A stretch of 64,000 nt of DNA, from NCBI GenBank assembly GCA_944389925.1, contig CALXOD010000057.1, forward strand, positions 21,071 through 85,070, read 5' to 3'. The notes beneath the pieces were generated by a model. The model worked only from the letters and a program-made list of their open reading frames with translations. It did no database searches and was not told the origin of the DNA. This DNA is from an uncultured Victivallaceae bacterium (GTDB lineage: Bacteria > Verrucomicrobiota > Lentisphaeria > Victivallales > Victivallaceae). Each line of letters begins with the position of its first letter. Position 1 is the first letter of the stretch. A program made the translations under genes and the position numbers. Of this stretch, positions 42,468 through 50,625 are shown piece by piece.

Positions 42468-42830
42468 ATGAATTTGTTCACCGTGATTGCCGATGCCGCC
42501 GCAGCCCCTGCCGCAGCGCCTGCCGCCGCACCTGCGGCTGCTGCTCAGCCTCAGCCCAATGGGTTGCTCAGCATGCTGCCGCTGTTCATTATTTTCGGGG
42601 TGATGATTTTCTGGATGATGCGCTCTCAGAAAAAGCAGCAGCAGAAACGGCAGCAGATGTTGGATCGGGTGACCAAGGGAACTCGGGTTATGCTTAACAG
42701 CGGTATGCTCGGTACAGTGGTGGAAGTCCGTGATAATTCCTGTGTGGTGGAAATTGCGGACAAAGTACGGGTCGAAGTCGTCAAGAACGGTATCGGTGAC
42801 GTGTTGGACCAGGCAGCCGAAACCAAATAA
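42468..42830 (+). CDS. yajC: Sec translocon accessory protein YajC
   Basis: A 120-aa protein. One membrane helix (about residues 33-52, LLSMLPLFIIFGVMIFWMMR) leads into the YajC motif RSQKKQQQKRQQMLDRVTKG, then TRVMLNSGMLGTVVEV and a small beta domain. The N-terminus is an unusually long Ala/Pro repeat (residues 9-30). It precedes secDF by 32 bp, the standard arrangement, and works with SecDF in protein export. Confidence 0.94.
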   Translation: MNLFTVIADAAAAPAAAPAAAPAAAAQPQPNGLLSMLPLFIIFGVMIFWMMRSQKKQQQKRQQMLDRVTKGTRVMLNSGMLGTVVEVRDNSCVVEIADKVRVEVVKNGIGDVLDQAAETK

Positions 42831-42862
42831 ATATAACGGAAATCCGCCGGAGTGCTGATCTT

Positions 42863-45457
42863 ATGAATAAGCGACCGATTTTGCTGAGAATCCTGATTGC
42901 CGCAGTGGTGATCGTGGTATTTTGCTTTTCCATTCACCCGCTGGCGCAGCGTGATTTTTACAACACCTTCACTTCTCTGTTGAAGGATCGCAAAGATCCG
43001 GTGGCCGGTGAGCTGATTCAGGATGCGAAGAAACTGCAGGAAGCGAATCCGGAGTTGTATCCCTCCCAGGCCTTGCTGCAGGCTGCGGACTCCAAAGGCG
43101 TGGATCTGAAGAGCCGCGTCAAGGGAGAGGCGTTGGAGGATAATCGCGATGTTATGACTCTGATCCGCAAGGCGGCATCCAGTTCCATCCGTCTCGGCCT
43201 GGACCTCAATGGGGGGGTGGAATTTGTATTGAAACTGGTGCCGGATCAGGAGTTTCTGGATAAACTCAAATCCGTCGGTGGCGAGACCGATGACCGCGAA
43301 GAGGTGGAAAGCCGGATGAAGGCGGAATTCGACCGGTACCGCGACATTGCCATCGAAATTCTCCGTGAACGTCTGGAAAAACAGAAGATTTATGAAGCGG
43401 AAATCGCTCCCTCCGGCAGTGACTATGTATCGTTGAAGGCGCCGATCGTTGCCAAGGACGAAAAGCTGAAACTGCTGAATCTGATTTCCATGAGCGCCAA
43501 ACTTCGGTTCCGGCTGGTTCATCCGGACAACGACAAGCTGGTATCTGCCTATCTGGCCGATCCCAAGGGGTTTGTTATGCCGGTGGGGTATGAATTGCTG
43601 ACTTCCACTGATTATCGTCCCGGGCAGGAACCTCTGAAACGGTACTATTTTGTGGAAAACCGCTGGGTGATGGATGGAAAGGGCGTCAAGAACGCCTTCC
43701 CGAACCGTGACCAGTTCGGTCAGCGTAAAATCGCTCTGACTTTCAACCCCGAAGGGGCTCAGGATTTTGCCCGGGTGACGACTGAATATGTCGGCCGCGA
43801 GCTGGCGATCGTGCTGGACGGCCGGTTATATTGCGCGCCCCGGATCAATGAACCGATCAAGGGGGGGAGCGCGGAAATTTCCGGGAATTTCTCGGATGAG
43901 GAATGCAAAAATATTTCCGATGCGCTGGTCAGCGGCAGTTTTCCGTTCCAGATCAAGGTGGATGCCGTGTTTGACACTGACCCGAAACTGGGCGCGGACA
44001 ACGTGCGTAACGGTATCTGGGTAGGGGTGTTTTCGCTGCTGGCGGTGGTGGTATTCATGTGCGGCTATTATCTCATTGCCGGTATGGTTGCAGTGGTGGC
44101 GCTGGCGGTCAATGTCGTATTGGTGCTGGGCGCGATGGCGGCGTTCGACGCGACATTGACACTGCCGGGGATCGCCGGGATTGTGCTGACGATCGGGATG
44201 GCTGTGGATGCCAACGTGTTGATTTTCGAGCGGATCCGGGAAGAACTGCAATCCGGAAAAAGTCTTTATACGGCGATTGATCTCGGGTATGATCGGGCGC
44301 TTTCGGTCGTGTTGGACTCGAACTTGACGACGCTGATTACCTCCATCATTCTGATGGGAGTCGGGACTGGGGCGGTCAAGGGATTTGCCGTGACGCTGAG
44401 CATCGGGATTCTGACGAGTTTGTTCACAGCACTGTTTCTGACCCGGTTGTTATTCGATGTGCTGGGGCGTTACTGGAAGCTGAATACGCTTAAAATGCAC
44501 CAGTTCTTCCATCATCCCAATTTCAGTTTCCCGAAGGCGTGGCGGGTGGCTGTACCGCTGTCGCTGATACTGATTCTGGCAAGTTTTGTAGTGTTTTTCG
44601 CGCGCGGCAGAAATATGCTGGGGGTGGATTTCACCGGCGGGACGCAGGTGACGTTCGACTACGTACAGCAGGTACCGGCCTCCGAGTTGGAGCGAGCGCT
44701 CAAGAAACTTGGTTACGATGCCACAGTTACCTATAAATACAATGCCGCAGTCAATGACAGCCGCAAAGTGGAAATTCTGATCCGGACTGATATGACCCAG
44801 GTCAGCAGCAATCCCAAGGAAGTGTTGGAATCTGCCCTCAATCGGCAATTTCCGGATGCTCGTTTCAGCGGCGGGCTGGAAAGTTCGGTCGGTGGCCTGA
44901 TCGGTAAGGAATTCAGCAAGGCGGCGCTGCTGGCGATTGGACTTTCGATTCTCGGAATCGGGTGTTATGTGACGTTGCGTTACGAGCTGTCCTATGCTGT
45001 GGCCAGTATCCTTGCGCTGATGCACGACGTAATTATCGTAATGGGGATTTACGTGGCCATGGGGCGGACGGTGTCGCTGACGGTTGTGGCGGCCGTTCTG
45101 ACGGTCATCGGGTATTCCATCAACGATACGGTGGTGGTGTTCGACCGGGTCCGTGAAAATGTCCGTAATAACAAAGGTACCTCTTATATGGACGTGGTGA
45201 ATATGTCCCTCAATCAGACGTTGAACCGGACGTTGCTGACCAGCCTTACCACCTTCCTGGTGGTGGTGGTGCTCTTTATCTGGGGCGGGGTGGCGATCAA
45301 CGACTTCGTTCTGATCATGATGCTGGGGATCATCGTCGGGACGTATTCTTCGCTGCTCATCGCAAGTCCGATTGTGGCGGTCTGGCACAAGAAAGTGGCA
45401 CGTCTTGACCGGGCTGTGGTTGCGACGGATAAAAATGAGGAAGCAAAAGCCCGGTAA
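42863..45457 (+). CDS. secDF: Protein translocase SecDF (fused SecD-SecF)
   Basis: An 864-aa fusion. The SecD half has one N-terminal helix, a large periplasmic P1 domain (SIRLGLDLNGGVEFVLKL, then EGAQDFARVTTEYVGRELAIVLDG) and five clustered helices with GIAGIVLTIGMAVDANVLIFERIREEL. The SecF half begins around residue 555 with NMLGVDFTGGTQVTFDY and ends with INDTVVVFDRVRENVR and the TSLTTFLVVVVLFIWGG segment. SecDF uses the proton motive force to complete translocation. A perfect terminator follows. Confidence 0.96.
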   Translation: MNKRPILLRILIAAVVIVVFCFSIHPLAQRDFYNTFTSLLKDRKDPVAGELIQDAKKLQEANPELYPSQALLQAADSKGVDLKSRVKGEALEDNRDVMTLIRKAASSSIRLGLDLNGGVEFVLKLVPDQEFLDKLKSVGGETDDREEVESRMKAEFDRYRDIAIEILRERLEKQKIYEAEIAPSGSDYVSLKAPIVAKDEKLKLLNLISMSAKLRFRLVHPDNDKLVSAYLADPKGFVMPVGYELLTSTDYRPGQEPLKRYYFVENRWVMDGKGVKNAFPNRDQFGQRKIALTFNPEGAQDFARVTTEYVGRELAIVLDGRLYCAPRINEPIKGGSAEISGNFSDEECKNISDALVSGSFPFQIKVDAVFDTDPKLGADNVRNGIWVGVFSLLAVVVFMCGYYLIAGMVAVVALAVNVVLVLGAMAAFDATLTLPGIAGIVLTIGMAVDANVLIFERIREELQSGKSLYTAIDLGYDRALSVVLDSNLTTLITSIILMGVGTGAVKGFAVTLSIGILTSLFTALFLTRLLFDVLGRYWKLNTLKMHQFFHHPNFSFPKAWRVAVPLSLILILASFVVFFARGRNMLGVDFTGGTQVTFDYVQQVPASELERALKKLGYDATVTYKYNAAVNDSRKVEILIRTDMTQVSSNPKEVLESALNRQFPDARFSGGLESSVGGLIGKEFSKAALLAIGLSILGIGCYVTLRYELSYAVASILALMHDVIIVMGIYVAMGRTVSLTVVAAVLTVIGYSINDTVVVFDRVRENVRNNKGTSYMDVVNMSLNQTLNRTLLTSLTTFLVVVVLFIWGGVAINDFVLIMMLGIIVGTYSSLLIASPIVAVWHKKVARLDRAVVATDKNEEAKAR

Positions 45458-45472
45458 CGGGTGGATGATTTC

Positions 45473-45506
45473 AGACCGCCTCCAACCGGAGGCGGTCTTT
45501 TTTTTT
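45473..45506 (+). terminator. Rho-independent terminator of yajC-secDF
   Basis: A perfect 11-bp stem (45473-45483 with 45488-45498), tetraloop AACC and nine Us, 15 bp past the secDF stop. Confidence 0.93.
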
Positions 45507-45582
45507 GCTAATGCGCGAGTTATTCTCTTCAAACTGGTTCATTTACGATACGTGAGAGGAGGGCGCAGAGCGTGGAATGGCG

Positions 45583-46188
45583 TTATTCTTCGTCTTCGTC
45601 ATTCAGGAAGGCTTCCCGCCAGTTGCCGCTGAGGGAGAGGAACGTTTCTTTCGTATCGTCCTTTTCCGAATGGCTGATTCGTACGGCATCCAGCGCCAGC
45701 AGAGCCGGGAGAAAAAAATCAGCTCTGACCATGGCGAAATCCTCCACCTCCTGTAATGGTCGTCGGTATTCTTCCGCATAGAGAAAGGCCAGCACCCGGA
45801 TGCCGGTTTCCCGCGAAAGCAGCAGCAATGTCCAGGCTTTACTGAGCAACTGCCAGCCGGTATGCAGCGAAAATGGGGCAATACAGATTAAAATAATCAA
45901 AAGCATCAATGGTAATTTATTGTGCCTGGCGTTTCGGGAGGAGGCTCTCGTAAATTCGATGAACTCCTCCGGCTCGTACGGGAATATCCGGCGGATCAGT
46001 GGAAAAATCAAAAACAAGGTGAGTAGAATACAACCACGAAGCCAGAATGGTTCGACCCGGAGTTTTAGCAAGAGGCGGTTTTCTAGATACAGCGCACCGA
46101 TTGCCAGCAGAAAAAGAGCGAGACCACCGAGAAGGAAGGCGGTCACGCTCTGCTTGTGTTTGCCTTGGAAATATTGGGCAATGTCCAT
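45583..46188 (-). CDS. Membrane protein of unknown function
   Basis: A 201-aa protein with two N-terminal helices (about residues 15-33 and 48-65) and a third near 93-112 (LPLMLLIILICIAPFSLHTG). Between them is a basic loop (FTRASSRNARHNK). The C-terminal 80 residues are soluble and end in an acidic DEDEE. No family recognised. It starts 5 bp after the FklB stop and is likely co-expressed with it. Confidence 0.6.
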   Translation of the reverse strand: MDIAQYFQGKHKQSVTAFLLGGLALFLLAIGALYLENRLLLKLRVEPFWLRGCILLTLFLIFPLIRRIFPYEPEEFIEFTRASSRNARHNKLPLMLLIILICIAPFSLHTGWQLLSKAWTLLLLSRETGIRVLAFLYAEEYRRPLQEVEDFAMVRADFFLPALLALDAVRISHSEKDDTKETFLSLSGNWREAFLNDEDEE

Positions 46189-46193
46189 GAAAT

Positions 46194-46814
46194 TCAGCTG
46201 AGGATATCCAACAGTTCCACTTCAAAAATCAATGCCGCATTCGGAGGAATCGCCCCGCCCGCTCCCTGTTCTCCGTAGGCGAGCGCCGGTGGAATGAAGA
46301 ATCGGTATTTGGAACCGACCGGCATCAGCTGTACCCCTTCCGTCCAGCCGGGAATCACCTGGTGGAGGCCGAATTCCGCCGGTTCACCGCGGCGCACGGA
46401 ACTGTCGAACTCCGTGCCGTCAAGCAATGTACCGACGTAATGGACCCGAACCGTGTCGGTGGCGGCAGGCTTGCGGCCCTTGCCTTCGGTCAGGATCAGA
46501 TATTGCAGGCCGGATGGAGTGGTTTTGACGCCCTCGGCCCGGGCGTTGGCGGCTAGAAAAGCGGCGGCGCTGGCGGCGTTTTGCTGTGCGGCCTCACCAG
46601 CTTTCTGTCGTGCGGCGGCATTCATTTTTTCCCGGCAAAGCTGCATGGCAGCGGTGTAAGCCTCCGGCGTCAAGGCCGGAGTGCCGGCAAAGCAGTCCTG
46701 CAACCCCTGTGCCGCCAGACGATGATCGACGGGAAGCGGCATTCCTTTGAGATATTCTCCAAAATGGATGCCGAGGGCGTAGCTGATGGTTTCCAGATCG
46801 TTCTTGAGGTCCAT
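46194..46814 (-). CDS. FKBP-type peptidyl-prolyl isomerase (FklB-like)
   Basis: A 206-aa enzyme, the same length as E. coli FklB. The N-terminal helical dimerisation domain (ISYALGIHFGEYLKG) is followed by a long Ala-rich helix and the FKBP domain: TVRVHYVGTLLDGTEFDSS, FGLHQVIPGWTEGVQLMPVGSKYRFFIPPALAYG and IPPNAALIFEVELLDI. There is no signal peptide, so the protein is predicted cytoplasmic, unlike FkpA or Mip. Confidence 0.92.
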   Translation of the reverse strand: MDLKNDLETISYALGIHFGEYLKGMPLPVDHRLAAQGLQDCFAGTPALTPEAYTAAMQLCREKMNAAARQKAGEAAQQNAASAAAFLAANARAEGVKTTPSGLQYLILTEGKGRKPAATDTVRVHYVGTLLDGTEFDSSVRRGEPAEFGLHQVIPGWTEGVQLMPVGSKYRFFIPPALAYGEQGAGGAIPPNAALIFEVELLDILS

Positions 46815-46951
46815 AAATGTTGATGCTCCAAATGGGTTGTGAGGGCGATTGAAAACGCCCCCGGGTTTCCGTTTTGGTTTATAGCATACAATCGCCGGGG
46901 GGCTGAATCAAGCCGGATTTCCTGGATTTGGCAGAGAAGTAACGTTTTTTT

Positions 46952-46980
46952 TTGGAAAAAAACGGGAAAGACGTTATATT
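46952..46980 (+). promoter_or_regulatory. Promoter of trpB
   Basis: TTGGAA (46952-46957), a 17-bp spacer and TATATT (46975-46980), giving a leader of about 48 nt. I see no Trp-codon leader peptide or attenuator hairpin pair. Confidence 0.6.
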
Positions 46981-47033
46981 GTCGAACGACCAATCATGCA
47001 AACCGTTATTGTTTTGAGAGGAGCAGATCAAAC

Positions 47034-48260
47034 ATGGATTATCGTACGTATTTTCACAACTATCCGGACCGGGAGGGGCGATTCGGGGAATTCGGGGGTG
47101 CGTATCTGCCGGAGGAGTTGAAGCCGGCTTTCGAGGAAATTACCGCCGCGTATAACTCCATCTGCCATTCTGCGCAGTTTATCAACGAGTTGCGCCGGAT
47201 TCGGAGAGAGTTTCAGGGACGGCCGACGCCTGTCTATCATTGCGAGCGCCTGTCCCGCAAAATCGGCGGCAGCCAGATCTATCTGAAGCGGGAGGATCTC
47301 AATCACACCGGCGCTCACAAGCTCAATCACTGCATGGGCGAAGGGTTGCTGGCCAAGTTCATGGGCAAGAAGCGGCTGATCGCTGAAACCGGAGCAGGGC
47401 AGCATGGTGTGGCGCTGGCGACTGCCGCCGCGTATTTCGGGTTGGAGTGTGAAATCCATATGGGGGAAGTCGATATCGCCAAACAGGCGCCGAATGTGAC
47501 CCGCATGCGGATTCTCGGTGCCAAGGTGGTTCCGGTTACTCACGGATTGAAAACCCTCAAGGAGGCGGTGGATTCAGCGTTTGATTCCTATCTGCGCAAC
47601 TATCGGGATTCGATTTACTGCATCGGGTCAGCGCTGGGGCCGCATCCATTCCCGATGATGGTTCGGGATTTTCAGATGTGTATCGGCGTGGAGGCGCGGG
47701 AACAGTTTCTGGAGATGACCGGGATCATGCCGGACGTGGTCTGCGCCTGCGTTGGCGGCGGAAGTAATTCGGCGGGAATGTTTTCGGCATTTCTTAATGA
47801 TGCAGTGGAGATTTGCGGGGTGGAGCCGCTCGGTACCGGTTCGGCGCTCGGCCAGCACGCTGCGTCGATCAGTTTCGGTTCAAAAGGGGTGCTTCACGGC
47901 TTTGAAAGTATTGTGCTGCAGCAGTCGGACGGCAGCCCGGCGCCGGTGTACTCGATCGCCAGTGGTCTGGACTATCCCGGCGTGGGACCGGAACATGCAT
48001 TCTGGCATCAGCAGGGGCGGGTACATTACGAAACCGCCACAGATGAAGAGGCGGTGGACGCATTCTTCAAACTTTCCCGTTACGAAGGGATCATCCCGGC
48101 ATTGGAAAGTGCTCACGCCATCGCCTATGCGATGCGGCGAGCCCGTGAAATGCGCAGCGGTGCCATTCTGGTCTGCTGCAGCGGTCGCGGAGACAAGGAT
48201 GTGGATTACGTGGTGGAGCGTTACGGTTACGGAGAAAACTACCGGTTCCCGGAAGATTGA
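47034..48260 (+). CDS. trpB: Tryptophan synthase beta chain
   Basis: A 408-aa PLP enzyme that joins indole and serine. [15 protein letters not shown] opens the family; the PLP lysine is K96 in [52 protein letters not shown] and [12 protein letters not shown] follow. Length and motifs are of the TrpB1 (TrpA-partnered) type, yet no trpA or other trp gene is adjacent. The GAGAGGAG ribosome site lies 9 bp upstream of ATG 47034. Confidence 0.95.
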   Translation: MDYRTYFHNYPDREGRFGEFGGAYLPEELKPAFEEITAAYNSICHSAQFINELRRIRREFQGRPTPVYHCERLSRKIGGSQIYLKREDLNHTGAHKLNHCMGEGLLAKFMGKKRLIAETGAGQHGVALATAAAYFGLECEIHMGEVDIAKQAPNVTRMRILGAKVVPVTHGLKTLKEAVDSAFDSYLRNYRDSIYCIGSALGPHPFPMMVRDFQMCIGVEAREQFLEMTGIMPDVVCACVGGGSNSAGMFSAFLNDAVEICGVEPLGTGSALGQHAASISFGSKGVLHGFESIVLQQSDGSPAPVYSIASGLDYPGVGPEHAFWHQQGRVHYETATDEEAVDAFFKLSRYEGIIPALESAHAIAYAMRRAREMRSGAILVCCSGRGDKDVDYVVERYGYGENYRFPED

Positions 48261-48281
48261 TGGACCATCGCGATATGAATG

Positions 48282-48320
48282 CGGGAGTCCGGCGTTAGCC
48301 GCCGGGCTCCCGTTTTTTTT
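48282..48320 (+). terminator. Rho-independent terminator of trpB
   Basis: A 13-bp stem with one G-T pair (48282-48294 with 48299-48312), short loop and eight Us, 20 bp after the trpB stop, between convergent genes. Its U-tract abuts the oxidoreductase stop at 48319. Confidence 0.88.
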
Positions 48321-49458
48321 ATGGTGCAACTTTCATCCAGGTTCCGGAAAGTGCGGAACGGCGTATTGTTTCCAGCAGATGTTGCAACCGGATGCCGTGT
48401 TCCAGACCGGGTTCGGCAGGAACACCGCGATGAACACAGTCGAGAAAATGGTACAGGCATTGCATATGTCCCCGTATCCAGCCTATGGCGTTTTTGGAAC
48501 TGGGAAAGGTTCCGGCAGGGGGATCGAAGCGTTGTCCAGTGGCGATGGCAGTCCAACCGGAACGACCGCCGAGCGGTGTGTTCGGAGCGGCAGCATCGAA
48601 GAATTGCAGATAATGCGGCGCCATGGCATTGTAACGCAACGCTCCCCGCGTGCCGTGAATTTCGAAACGCAGTTCATCTTCGGTGCCGGTGGCGATTTTG
48701 CCGGCGGAAATCGTTCCGACGGCTCCGCAAGCCATGCGGGCGAGTACGAACACGTGGTCTTCGGCATCGACCTTTCCCATCCGCTCCGGACAATCAGCGA
48801 GCGGACGCTCCGGATAAGCGATTCCAGTGGCTGCCGAGACCGAGTCATAAGGTCCGATCAGATGACCGATCAGATCCAGCACGTGGGAGCCCAGATCCGC
48901 GATTGCCCCGCCTCCTGCATCCGCCCGGAGCTTCCAATTGAGGGGGGTGCGGGGATCGACGCTGCCGCTGTGAAGATAGTCTGCGCGGAATTCAAGGATG
49001 CGGCCCAGTGCGCCCTCTTCGATCAGTTGCCTGGCCTTTAGCGTGGCCGGGAAAAAACGGTTCTGCAGCGTCATCTGGGCGATCCCCCGGTAGTTTGGCA
49101 GCGCGGCAGCGACCTGATCGGCTTCGTGGGCGTTTTTGACCAGCGGCTTGTCGCAGTAGATGTGCTTTCCGCAGGCCATGGCCGAGAGCAGGGCTTCCAG
49201 ATGGCGGTCGTTGGGGGTGCAGATGTGAACGATGTCGATATCCGGATTTTCGGTAACGGCGCGGAAATCAGTGACTGCCTGAGCGGCTCCGATTTGTTGC
49301 GCCGCCCGGGTGGCGCTTTCCGGATGCCGGGTGCAGACATGGGTGATGACCGTGCGGAACGGCAGCGAGTCGAAAAATAACGGCAGATTGAGGTGTCCAT
49401 AGGCATGTACTTTGCCGATGAATCCCATGCCGACAAAACCGACGCGATACGTTTTCAT
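48319..49458 (-). CDS. Gfo/Idh/MocA-family oxidoreductase
   Basis: A 379-aa NAD(P)-dependent sugar or inositol dehydrogenase-like enzyme. The Rossmann motif is VGFVGMGFIGKVHAYGHL; IVHICTPNDRHLEALLSAMACGKHIYCDKPLVKNAHEA contains the EKP-type catalytic lysine (here DKP); the C-terminal domain has GGGAIADLGSHVLDLIGHLIG with the catalytic-site D/H pair. ATG 49458 was chosen by the Rossmann start. It follows the aldolase gene by about 107 bp and is probably part of carbohydrate processing. Confidence 0.9.
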   Translation of the reverse strand: MKTYRVGFVGMGFIGKVHAYGHLNLPLFFDSLPFRTVITHVCTRHPESATRAAQQIGAAQAVTDFRAVTENPDIDIVHICTPNDRHLEALLSAMACGKHIYCDKPLVKNAHEADQVAAALPNYRGIAQMTLQNRFFPATLKARQLIEEGALGRILEFRADYLHSGSVDPRTPLNWKLRADAGGGAIADLGSHVLDLIGHLIGPYDSVSAATGIAYPERPLADCPERMGKVDAEDHVFVLARMACGAVGTISAGKIATGTEDELRFEIHGTRGALRYNAMAPHYLQFFDAAAPNTPLGGRSGWTAIATGQRFDPPAGTFPSSKNAIGWIRGHMQCLYHFLDCVHRGVPAEPGLEHGIRLQHLLETIRRSALSGTWMKVAP

Positions 49459-49565
49459 GTAGAGAGTTTCCTTTTTTTCACTCCTGCCTGCTCTGACGGC
49501 CAGGAGGAGAAACCGATCTGTTTCCCATATACCTGACAGCACAATCGTTGCGGAAAGGCCAGATC

Positions 49566-50447
49566 CTATTCCGTCTCCGGACGGTTGGAACCGAAAAGGC
49601 GGATTTTGCTTCGCATGACTTTCAGCATGGCTTGATAAGGCGCAAGGCAGGCCGTGGCATCCCAGTAGGAGAGGTTGGGGGTCTGGCGCAGTTCCTCCAG
49701 CAGGGTATGATGCCAGGCATACATAATTTCCGAACAGATGTTGATTTTTGCAATACCGTGGGCAATGGCAGCCCGGATTTGATCCTCCGGTGTTCCGGAA
49801 CCGCCGTGCAGGACCAGAGGGACCGGCGAAACCTCTTCAATCTGCTGCAGCCGGGCGATATCAAGGCGCGGTGCGGTGGTATAAACTCCGTGAGCGGTAC
49901 CGATCGAGACCGCCAGGGCATCGCAGCGGCTGCGTTCGACGAACGTTACCACGTCAGCCGGTTCCGTGAAGACGGAATGCGTGCCTGCCTGACCGGTAAG
50001 TGCGCCTTCGCCACTGCCGGATTGTCCGTCGCCGACATGGCCAAGTTCGGCTTCAACGCTGACGCCACGGCGGTGCATCAAATCGGCCACCTGGCGGGTA
50101 ATGGCGATATTCTGTTCGAATGATTCCGCGGAGGCGTCAATCATGACACCGGTAAACCCCGCTTCCGCGCAGCGTATGCACAATTCCGCCGTAGCGGCAT
50201 GATCCAGCATGATTGCTACAGGGATTCCGGCGGAAATCGCTCCCATTCTGGCGGCACCGGCCCAGTAGTCAATCATGTTGCCGACCAGGTCTGGTTCGAT
50301 GGCGGCGAGGATGACCGGAGAGTTTTCCAGTTCCGCCGCTTCGATGGCAGCGCGGATCATGGTGGCATTGGAAACATCGAACATGGGAACGGCGTAACGG
50401 CGACTCCGGGCTTCCTGGAGCAATTCCTTGAGGCTGACCAGCGACAT
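49566..50447 (-). CDS. Class II fructose-bisphosphate/ketose aldolase family protein
   Basis: A 293-aa zinc aldolase. AVPMFDVSNATMIRAAIEAA, the zinc-site VAIMLDHAATAELC, VSVEAELGHVGDG, the SIGTAHGVYTTAPRLD loop and LVLHGGSGTPEDQIRAAI are the family landmarks. It lies closer to the GatY/KbaY/IolJ-like class than to glycolytic FbaA, by length and neighbourhood. Substrate may be a ketose phosphate from the local glycan pathway. AAGGAG lies 6 bp before ATG 50447. Downstream of the PL8 gene and upstream of the Gfo/Idh gene on the same strand. Confidence 0.88.
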   Translation of the reverse strand: MSLVSLKELLQEARSRRYAVPMFDVSNATMIRAAIEAAELENSPVILAAIEPDLVGNMIDYWAGAARMGAISAGIPVAIMLDHAATAELCIRCAEAGFTGVMIDASAESFEQNIAITRQVADLMHRRGVSVEAELGHVGDGQSGSGEGALTGQAGTHSVFTEPADVVTFVERSRCDALAVSIGTAHGVYTTAPRLDIARLQQIEEVSPVPLVLHGGSGTPEDQIRAAIAHGIAKINICSEIMYAWHHTLLEELRQTPNLSYWDATACLAPYQAMLKVMRSKIRLFGSNRPETE

Positions 50448-50583
50448 GAGGACTCCTTGATGGTTTTGCAGGATCGGTTCTTGCATGGCAACCGGAAGAT
50501 GATTCCCGATACACCATTGCATATCCTGGCTGCTTTTTCAAATAGGCTCGAAACGTTCTGCGCCCTGCGGGGGAGAGAGACAA

Positions 50584-50599
50584 GGGGCCCGAAGGCCCC
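50584..50599 (-). terminator. UUCG-tetraloop hairpin after the PL8 gene
   Basis: GGGGCC-TTCG-GGCCCC on the minus strand, 27 bp past the PL8 stop. The loop is a very stable cUUCGg. The following TTGTCTC is a poor U-tract, so it may be a partial terminator or an mRNA 3' stabiliser inside an operon. Confidence 0.4.
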
Positions 50600-50625
50600 A
50601 GGCATGTTGTGAAAAAGTTCTTTTT

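Noticed and set aside
42490..42560. Tandem Ala/Pro-coding repeat at the start of yajC as a regulatory or phase-variable repeat
   Set aside because: Repeat units are imperfect codon-level repeats encoding a low-complexity tail; no slippage-prone perfect tract is present.
46981..47033. Trp attenuator before trpB
   Set aside because: There is no leader peptide with consecutive Trp codons and no alternative hairpins in the 50-nt leader.
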